A stretch of 64,000 bases of DNA. Source: Symsagittifera roscoffensis (lineage: Eukaryota > Xenacoelomorpha > Acoela > Convolutidae). Position 1 is the first letter of the stretch. The number at the start of each line of letters is the position of its first letter. Shown piece after piece: positions 1 through 8,600 of this stretch. The notes below the pieces were generated by a model, which saw only the letters and a program-made list of their open reading frames with translations, was not told the origin of the DNA and ran no database searches. The stretch covers positions 16,621,840 to 16,685,839 of the forward strand of contig NC_087070.1 in assembly GCF_963678635.1 (NCBI RefSeq), in the 5' to 3' direction. Made by a program: the position numbers and the translations under genes.

Positions 1-523
1 GTCTTATATGTCCTTGGTGTCTTTCAAGTTGTGATTGATGTACAGAGTCTGAAAAAACTTGAAAATTAACTAATTTTCTTTGGGAGTTTTTATTTTTTGT
101 GATGTTTAGTCTAAGTAATTCATTTTTACAATCGTCGGGATTGAGATGTAAAAGACGTTCTATATTACTTTGGTAGAATGATTCATGGTCAAGTCGGTTT
201 TTGTTTCCGTTCGAGACTTGTGAACAATGTACTTTCTTTTCGGAAAATGTTGCTGTGAATTTATAACCTGTAACTGTTGTTGCTCGGGCTTTTGAATAGA
301 GTGTTGCTATTATATCTGTGGTTTCTATAGCTTGTGGTTCTGTTTCACATTGTGATACCTGATTGATTGCATATTTATGTAGTGTTTTTTGTTCATTTTC
401 TTCGCAATCGTAATGTGTTACTAATAAATCTTGTGGTCCTGTACGAGGGGAAGGGTTTATATTTTGATTTGAGGTTATTAGAAAAAGGGTTTGGAGAAAA
501 ATTAATAATTTTAGAATATACAT
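1..523 (-). CDS. env: Envelope-like glycoprotein, N-terminal part (continues off window)
   Basis: Starts at ATG 523-521 and is open to the window edge (174 codons). The N-terminus has a hydrophobic stretch (residues about 2-18, ILKLLIFLQTLFLI region) that looks like a signal peptide. It is followed by an extracellular-type sequence with scattered cysteines and an N-x-T glycosylation site near LRLNIT. The position after pol and the secretory start suggest an envelope glycoprotein; I did not match it to a named env family. Its ATG overlaps the last 13 nt of the Met-less ORF upstream, in another frame. Since only the first part is visible, fusion peptide and transmembrane anchor cannot be assessed. 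Confidence 0.65.
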   Translation of the reverse strand, partial: MYILKLLIFLQTLFLITSNQNINPSPRTGPQDLLVTHYDCEENEQKTLHKYAINQVSQCETEPQAIETTDIIATLYSKARATTVTGYKFTATFSEKKVHCSQVSNGNKNRLDHESFYQSNIERLLHLNPDDCKNELLRLNITKNKNSQRKLVNFQVFSDSVHQSQLERHQGHIR

Positions 524-1647
524 GTGTATGATAATCCTGAGTATGGATTATAAAATGTAATGTAACCAATTGTGTTTTTAGTGTATCTGTCGTATTTGTA
601 TATTACTTCAGTAGTTATAAACGGTGGTGGTAGTGATTGAGCTGTTATGTTAGGTGGATTTAATGGGTAGGGATGTTGGGTAATATTATTTAACTTAACT
701 GTGATTTCAAATTTTAATTGTAAACTGTTTTGTTGGAGTATTTGAATATTGTGATCACGGATATCGTTGTGAATATCTTGGCGATATTGTAATCTATTAA
801 GTGCCCAGTTATGAAGGCGGTTACTTTCTTGATGTTGTCCAAATAGTGGTGGAGGTGCTGTGAATGTATTCCAATCTAATCTTAAAGGAATATTTATTGA
901 TGATTGTTCTCGATATCTGGCGTCGAGATTATTTGGAAAATTTAAGTTAAAGGGTAGTGGTGAAAATTGACTTATTGATGGTGTTGATGGTAGTGATAAT
1001 GTTTCTGGTAGTGATGAGGATGTTGTTGTATCCGTAGAAATATCTATGGGGTCATTGACTAAATTTGGTTCACCTTGTGTGAATGAATTTGTAGTCCAAT
1101 ATGGCAGTCGTGATGTTAGGTTTGGGGGGTTAAAGGGATTTTCACGTATCTGTTCAGATGTTGGTGTTGAACCTAAGTAGTCTGAAGGTAGACTTGAAGT
1201 GCTTCGTTGTGAAAAAAGTGTAGGAGTTTCTGGTGTGATACCAGTGGTGTTTTCTGGAGTGGTTTGTGTTGGGGATTGAGGTATATCAAAATGAACTCGG
1301 GGAGTTTGAAAATTTCTATTTCGTCGAGGATGTATAATTTGTCTATTTATTTCTGCTGTGTTTTGGTTTTGACTAAGGTTTCGTATTCTACTTAGTTCTT
1401 GTGGTAGTGTTGGGTAAAGATTATATGTTGGTTCACTTAGGGATGCTTGTCGTTGAACTGGTTCTAGTGGTTCAGATAAACGAGCGTGCCTTTCTTCAAA
1501 GATGTATGGATTGTCTTGAAAAGAAATTCGTGTAGATGTTTGAGGGTTTTGAGTAGTTGAAGGTGGTGTTGGATTATCTTGGGATGATGTCGGTGAAGAC
1601 TGATTCTGTGACTGTTGGGTAGCAATTTTTGATGGATTTTTAAATTG
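511..1647 (-). CDS. Methionine-free 378-codon ORF between pol and env
   Basis: An open frame runs from just after a TAA at 1650-1648 to a TAA at 513-511 with no ATG anywhere, so an ATG-based gene finder would miss it. The N-terminal two thirds are rich in Pro, Ser, Thr, Gln and Asn and probably disordered. The last ~120 residues look more folded (LHNWALNRLQYRQDIHND, then LKFEITVKLNNIT) and end in SGLSYTCIF. It lies between a 62-aa membrane ORF, whose stop is 2 nt before the frame's own upstream stop, and the env ORF, whose ATG overlaps its end. Expression would need a non-AUG start, splicing onto an upstream exon, or translational coupling. It could be a structural or accessory protein, or the spliced N-terminal part of an env product. 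Function unknown. Confidence 0.6.
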   Translation of the reverse strand, partial: QFKNPSKIATQQSQNQSSPTSSQDNPTPPSTTQNPQTSTRISFQDNPYIFEERHARLSEPLEPVQRQASLSEPTYNLYPTLPQELSRIRNLSQNQNTAEINRQIIHPRRNRNFQTPRVHFDIPQSPTQTTPENTTGITPETPTLFSQRSTSSLPSDYLGSTPTSEQIRENPFNPPNLTSRLPYWTTNSFTQGEPNLVNDPIDISTDTTTSSSLPETLSLPSTPSISQFSPLPFNLNFPNNLDARYREQSSINIPLRLDWNTFTAPPPLFGQHQESNRLHNWALNRLQYRQDIHNDIRDHNIQILQQNSLQLKFEITVKLNNITQHPYPLNPPNITAQSLPPPFITTEVIYKYDRYTKNTIGYITFYNPYSGLSYTCIF

Positions 1648-1652
1648 TTACT

Positions 1653-1841
1653 TTAGTGAGAGGGTTTATGTTTATTATAATATTCTTCTAAAAAAAGAAT
1701 TAGAAAAATTGTTGCTAGGGCAAATGTAATGATTGCTTTCTTTATACATTTACATATTGTCAAAATGAGGGATGATAGAAATGTTATGAAAATTACAAAC
1801 AATAAAAAAATATCAGTTCTACTGAAAATTGTTCGTATCAT
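1653..1841 (-). CDS. Small hydrophobic accessory ORF (62 aa)
   Basis: The 62-aa product is mostly hydrophobic, with two likely membrane segments (about residues 10-28 and 35-50) separated by a short CKCIKK stretch, and a charged tail. Its ATG overlaps the stop of the upstream 76-aa ORF in an ATGA arrangement (1841-1838), typical of coupled termination-reinitiation in compact viral genomes. The stop at 1655-1653 lies 2 nt before the stop that bounds the Met-less ORF. No homologue recognised. In this AT-rich stretch chance hydrophobic ORFs are possible, so the coupled layout is the main support. Confidence 0.4.
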   Translation of the reverse strand: MIRTIFSRTDIFLLFVIFITFLSSLILTICKCIKKAIITFALATIFLILFLEEYYNKHKPSH

Positions 1842-2068
1842 TTAGACAAGTTGTTAAAATCGTACCTGTGGATATATTCAAGGGTTTTGGAAAGTTGGAG
1901 GAATAGTTCAATTATTGTGTAGAAAATTAAAAAAATGTTACAAAAAATTATTATGATTATTAGAAAAGATTCGATGATATCAAAAAGAAAGATTATAAAG
2001 ACTTGAAGTATTGAAAAAAAATGTTTAAAATTGATAAATATTTGAGCGACTGTTTGAGAGAAAAGCAT
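1838..2068 (-). CDS. Small hydrophobic accessory ORF (76 aa)
   Basis: The 76-aa product is dominated by Ile, Leu and Phe with two or three probable membrane segments (about residues 18-60) and a short polar tail. It lies about 600 nt downstream of the gag-pol stop and ends in an ATGA overlap with the 62-aa ORF. Together they resemble tandem small membrane proteins placed between pol and env. No family recognised; it could be a chance ORF in AT-rich DNA. Confidence 0.35.
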   Translation of the reverse strand: MLFSQTVAQIFINFKHFFSILQVFIIFLFDIIESFLIIIIIFCNIFLIFYTIIELFLQLSKTLEYIHRYDFNNLSK

Positions 2069-2668
2069 TTAAGAAATGATCTCTTTGTCGAATATTTTTT
2101 GCTGTTTGAGGCGATTTTCTAGTGTGGTCGAATTATTTATTGGTTTTTTGACAAGTGGGTTGAGTTTCGTAAAAAATTGTTGGGGGCAATTTTCATGGTG
2201 ACTGGGAGGTCGTCTTTTTCTTTATTTTTGTTTGTCAAATGATCCGGGGTATGGTGAGATTTTTATACTTTAGGCTAATTAAAATCTTCATTTTGTGACT
2301 TTAGGCTAAGTTATCAAATTTGTTTTGGGGGTATTCGTGGTCTGAGTTGGGGAAATATTGTTGATCTTTGGGTTATTAGATAAGGGAGGGGTACGGTATT
2401 ATGGTGATATTTATTTTAGCTGTCAAGTTGGAGTGGTTTGCTTATTTTTGACCTGGAGGTTGTAAAGTTATAGTTAGAGATGTGCCTGGAGTTCTAGATT
2501 ATTCGTCTAATTGATCTTAGTTTGAGTTAGAGAAAGTGGCGGATTGGATGAATCCTATTGGTCTATTTTGAACTAGAATTATTGCGTACTTGTGAGCATG
2601 TTATTTTGAAAAATGGAAATGAAAAATGTTACGGAGGTTTCAAGATTGTGAAGTATAAAATTTTAAAA
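2069..2668 (-). other. Spacer between gag-pol and the accessory ORFs
   Basis: About 600 nt with no ORF of note on the element's coding strand. It is the place to expect a splice acceptor for a subgenomic env mRNA, but none could be assigned. Confidence 0.4.
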
Positions 2669-5600
2669 TTACTTTTTAAATTCTACTTTCTTTAATATTT
2701 TAGATTGGGGGATGAACATTTTGTAGTTTTTACGTGGTTGATTTCGGAGTCTTGTTGTCTTTCTATGTTCTGATTTGTCTATTTCTTCTTGGGGTATTAT
2801 TTGTTCTGTCATTTTTCTATTTTTTCTTTGTTTTGGAGATTCTTTATGGTTTTGTGTATTGTTTTTGGTAGCGATTGGTTTTGTGTTTTGATTTTCGGTG
2901 GGGTTATCATTTTGTTCTGTGTTTTTCAGATGTGGTTCGTTTTGAATAATTTTTAATCCTGTGAAAGAATATAATTGGGTTAATTCGCGGAGTGCGTATT
3001 CTTTTGGGTAATAAGGTAATAGGTTGTTTCGATGCTGAACGATTTCTTTTTTGTTTGAGTCGATAATTTTATATGTGACATCTGTGGGTTTTGCAATTAT
3101 TTGATAGGGTCCTTTTCGAAGGGGTTGTAATTTTTTAGAAATTCCTTTTTGAGTATTAAAATTAGGTATTAAAACAAATGTTCCAATTTTTAAATCGGAA
3201 GCTGGTGTAAAACGTGAATTGATTTGTTCATTTATGTTTTGTCTTTGTAATAACTTTTTCGTTATTTTTTGGTAAATTTCATTGTGTTTCTTATCTCTAT
3301 TTAAAATCCATTCGGTGTGTGTACCGGAGGCTAATTTAAGGATTTGTGGGTGATGAAAATGATCTTCATCGTGCGTATGTAATGGTAGGTTATAACAAAT
3401 TGAGTCTTTATTTGGTTGACAATAACCTTGTGCGTTTTTATGGGAATTTGCTGTAAACATTATTGGTTTGCGTGGCTTTTGGTTGAAAACCATTTCGTAT
3501 GGTGACATTCCTAAAGTTGTCGTGATTTGTGAATTATATGCTAATGGAAATAATTTTACATCTGCTGACCATTCGGTATATTTGGTATCATTTCCGTTGA
3601 TGATACATCTAAGATATTCTTGTAGTGAACGGTTCATACCTTCGACTAAGCCGTTTGTCCAAGGTGCATGAGATGTACGTGGTTTGTGTTTAATGTTGTA
3701 TAAATGACATAGTGTTATTATTTCATTATTTATGAATTCTGTACCATTGTCTGTGACTAAAATTTCTGGTAGTCCAAATTTTGCTATCCAGTGTTCATAA
3801 AGTGTTGTGTATGCGTAATAAGCGTTACAATGTGGTACTGGGTTAAGTGCTACATAATGTGTAAATGCGTCAACAATTACCATAATGTAGGAGTTTCCTT
3901 CTGATGAGGGTGAAATTGGTCCTTTAGTATCAAATGAGATACGATGATTAAAGTATAAACTTTGTCCTTTAAAATCTTGTTTTTGTGCTATTTGTTTTTG
4001 ATTTGGGTAAGGTTTATTTAATTGACATACTATACAATCATTGCATAGTACTTTTATCCAAATTGGTGCATTTGGGAAGTAAAAATTTTGTATAAAATTT
4101 GAATATGTTTTCTCTGATCCAGAGTGTCCTTTAATGTTTTGTGTATGTGAAATATTAAAAGCTATAAGAATCATACTTATAGGGAGACAGGGAACTGTAG
4201 ATTCATTAAGGTTGTACTCTAAAAGGTCTGTATTTTCGTTAACTGTTGTATTGTTAAACTTGCGAAAGTATCGGAGGAGTGTTTTGTTTCCTAGAATGGT
4301 TGAATCTGCTTTGATAGGTTTAGTTTTATATTTGTGCCATGATTTTAGTTGTCGAATTACTGGGTCAAGGTTTTGATATTGTTTCAGTGTTGAAATTGTA
4401 ATTGTTTCTGTTGGGGGGAGAAAAATGTTTTCGATTTCTAATTTAGATAATGGTATTGTATCAAGTGGGTCGTGAAGGTCAAAAACTTGATTTATTGTGT
4501 ATTTTGAATCATTTGTTTGTGGTCCTGATAAATTTATTTTATCAGTTAAATCTTCTTTTTCAATTAGTGGAAAATGGTCTTTTTTAGGTAGGTGTTGTTT
4601 TGTTCGTTTTTGTTGGGTGTTATTTTTTATCCATTGAGAATATGGAATTGGTTTAAAAGTTGATGTTCCAAGTAGGTCAACTTCATGATTATTTTGACAA
4701 TCTAAATAAAGTGGGAAATGTTGTAAATTATTTATTTGTGATTGTTCAATATCAGTTTTTACTGCATATTTGCATTCTAATCGAGGTGATGTTTCGTTTT
4801 CTGCAAGGTAGAATTTTATATTTTTGGGTATTTCAACTGTTGTTTTTCGTGTAAGTAATTCAGGTGGTGTATTTCGACTTAAGGTGTCTGGTAATGCAAG
4901 ATTTTTTCCTGCAGTCCAAACTATATGTAAGTTTGGAAATTTCATTAGAATTAGTTGAAATCTGTAAACTCGGTGGTTTGGGTTAGATTTCTGTGTAAAA
5001 AGAAAGATGATTGGTTTGTGGTCTGTGAACAAAACTGTGGGATGTTTTGATCCAAGTATCAGAAATTCATATTCTGTAAGTGTATATATTATGGCTGTAC
5101 ATTCTCTCATTAGAGTTGAGAGTCGTAGCTCTGCTTGAGTGAATAATCGAGAATTTGCTGATATGAGGTTCATTTTATTTGTACCATTATGTGATTGTAA
5201 TAATGCTGCGCCGATGCCAAAGTTCGAAGCATCGCACATTGCATAAAATGGTTGATCAGGGTCTGGAATTGTGTTTGAAATTTGTTCAGTTAAAAGTTTC
5301 TTTATTTCTTCGAATCGTGTTTGATGTTCTGTATTCCATTCAAAGTTGTTTTGTTGTCTAAGGATGTTATAAAATGGTCGTAGGTATAATTGCATTTTAT
5401 AAACATATTTACTTAAAAAGTTTAACATTCCAAGGAACTCTTGGATTTTCTTTTTATTTGTTGGTGGTTGAAGTTTTTGAATAGCGTCAATGCGTGATTT
5501 CAGTGGAGTGATTGTTTTTCTTTCTATATTATGTCCTAAGAATTTAACTCTAGTCAAAAAGAAGTGTGATTTATCGGGGGCGGCCTTCAGATTTTCGTTC

Positions 5601-8600
5601 TGAAGTATTTGGTGATATGTTTCTAAAACTTTGAACATTTCGTCTTTTGTTTGTGATTGCATAAAAACATCGTCTAAATAGGTGATTGCGTTTTTCTTGA
5701 GTATTAGTGGTCTAAAAATTTTGCTCATAAAGGCTGAAAATGCTGCTGGTCCTATGGATATTCCATAGAATAAGCGGTTGAATTCATATTGTTGGTTTCC
5801 GATAACAAATTGTGTTAAACGTCGTGATTGTTCATCTAGTGGCATTTGATTGTATGCACTATTCATGTCGGCGGTTGTGAAGTATTTGCCGTTTATTTTT
5901 GTTAAAATAACTTGTATTGGTTCAATGGGCCAATTACATTTTGATTCATCTATGAGTGAATTGAGGTATCTAGCATCGAGAACGATTTTTAACGATTCTC
6001 CTTTAGCTAGAATGATAACGGGGTTGATGAATGTGTTGCCTTTTGGTTGTTCTTCTTTATTAACCGGTGATATAATGTTGTATTGCTCTAAAATATCGAG
6101 TAATCTGTTTACTTTATCATGTAAGTGAATTGGTACTTTACTTGCTCTTTGTTTTTTGAAAACTGCGTCTGGTTTTAATGGGAGATGTAGTGATGAACTG
6201 ATTTTGCCAACATCGAATTTTGATGTTGCATAGACTGATGAATATTGAATTAGCTGTTTGGCTAACTTTTCAAATTCGTCTTGTGTTATTTGTGAATGTT
6301 GGAAATTAAACATTGTTAAAAATTTCTGTTGGTCCTCTGTGTAGTTACTGATGTTGAATGTAGGTTTGAAATATGGAGTTTTTGTGAAATAATCCGTATT
6401 TCTGTTTTCGTTACTTATTATATTATTTATAGATAATTCTTCATTAAGAATTGTAGATTGGCAAATATCTAGTAATTGGAGTATATTATTTACGCGATAG
6501 GCTTTTTCGTGTATTGGTGATATTATTGCGTTGGTTTCACAATATCCTAAAAGTCCTAATGGTAATGTTACTTGGTAAGGTGTGTTGTTATAGACATGTA
6601 AGGAGATGATATCTGAATTCGAATTTTTCAAATATTTTATTGAAGAGATTGTGATTTTGAAAAATTTATGAATCGGTTTGAATTCAAAATCTGACATATA
6701 AAATTTTTGTTTGTTTTGTGCTTTATCATATTGGTGAACTTGTTTGATTGAAAAATTATAGATGTTTCCTGATAGTGGTTTCAGGTGTTTTCTTTGTTGG
6801 TTAAATATCGGATAAAATTTTGAAAAGAATGGTGGTTGTTTATTCAATCTTTGAAAAAATGTTAAGGATGTTTCTTTTGTTTTTGTATATTTATCTTTGA
6901 TTAATATTTTACTATTTAGTATGTTAATTGTTGGTATATACTTTGAAATAAATGGTATTCCAATGATATTATATTTAATATCGGTGATATGGAATATTTG
7001 TTTAAATGGCTTATTTAAAATTTTACTTTGTTCCATTGTTCTGGTAGGGAGGAGAAATAATTGGATTTTTCCGTAGTTTATCAATGTTGATCCTTGTGCT
7101 GTCGCTAGTTTGCTGGAGGTTTCAAGAGGTGTTAGCTTTGGGTGTAAGATTTTTATTTCATTCCATGTGGGAATGTTTATTATGTTTGATTCTGCTCCTG
7201 AATCAATTAAAAAATCTATTTCAAGGTCTGGTGGTTGAAATTCTTTATTTCTTGGGCTTTCTAAGAGAAATGGTATTGTCCAGATTTTTTCTTTGGGTTG
7301 TTCTTTTTGTATATTTTGATAAATGTGGTTTGTATTCAAGCATTTTGTTTTGGTATTTTTATTGGTTTGATTTGTAGTGTTTATCTCATTTGTTTCTTGC
7401 GTCGTTGGTGTGGAATTTATGGGTGTAGTGTAATGATTTTGAAGAATTTGTGATTGATTTTCATATATATGTGATGGAAAGGGTTGTTCATATATGACAG
7501 ATTCATAGTCATTTTCGACTTTTATCATATTGATATCAAGAGTGTTTTCAGTATCACTTTCTGAATCTGATGATGTACAGTTTATTTGATTGAGTTGTAA
7601 CGTATCAGTTACTGTGTCATCAATACCTGGAGGGTCTGATGTTGTTTCTGGGTTAGCTTGTACTTGATTGATTTGTCTTTGATGTTTAGGTGTACTGCTT
7701 CTGTGACGATTATTAGAGTTATTGTAGTGATTATTATTTCGGTGTGGTGATTGGGAATAATTTCGATAGCGATTATTATAACTTGGGTGTCGGTTTTGTG
7801 AATTATTTCGCGATCTGTTTTGGTAATTATTGTTTGGTCTGTTATAGTTCGATCTATTATATGAGTTATTCCTTGATCGGTTGTTCGGGTAATTCTGGTT
7901 TCGGTTGTTTGAATAACTTCTGTTTCGATTATAGGAGTAGTTTCTATTCCTATTGTATGATGAATTTCGTGATTGGTTGTTTGGATAATAGTTATTTCTT
8001 GATTGAGAATTAGATCTAGAAACAAATCGTTGTGTATTTGAATTTGATCTGGAGTAGTTATTTCGACTATTCGGTCTATTGTAGTGATTTTGTGATGAAT
8101 TATACGTGTTTCTTCGTTCTGGTGATCTTCCTCTATAACTTGAGTTATATGGAGATTGATTTCTTGTATAGCTTGTATTGTTTGGGAGTGGTTTTCCTGA
8201 ACTGTTGTTGCTGTATACATTTTTGTTTGGTAGGTTTTGATCTTTTTTCATGTATTGATAAAATGATTTATTTGGTTCTTTGTATTTTTGAGGTTTATTT
8301 TGACTATCTTGTTGTTTTTGTCTACATTCGGAAATACTATGTCCGTATCGTCGGCAATAATTACACCATTTTTTGAAAGATGGTTTGCCTTTAAAGTTCG
8401 GGTTCTTTTCGTAAATATTGAGTATTTCAGTGATTTTTTCAACGAGATCTGTTTCTGATTCTTGTATATTATTAATATTAGTGGGAGTCGTTTCAATTTT
8501 GTTAACGTATTGTAATTTCAGATTTTCCGTTTCTTCTAATTTCATTGTGATTTCTGCTTGTTCTAGTTTGTCTACTAGTTTTCTAAAATCTAAATCGGGT

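Noticed and set aside
7609-8220. 203-codon frame on the same strand inside gag-pol
   Set aside because: It lies over the Asn/Arg-rich repeat segment, and Ile/Thr-rich translation of the same AAT/AAC repeats in another frame explains it.
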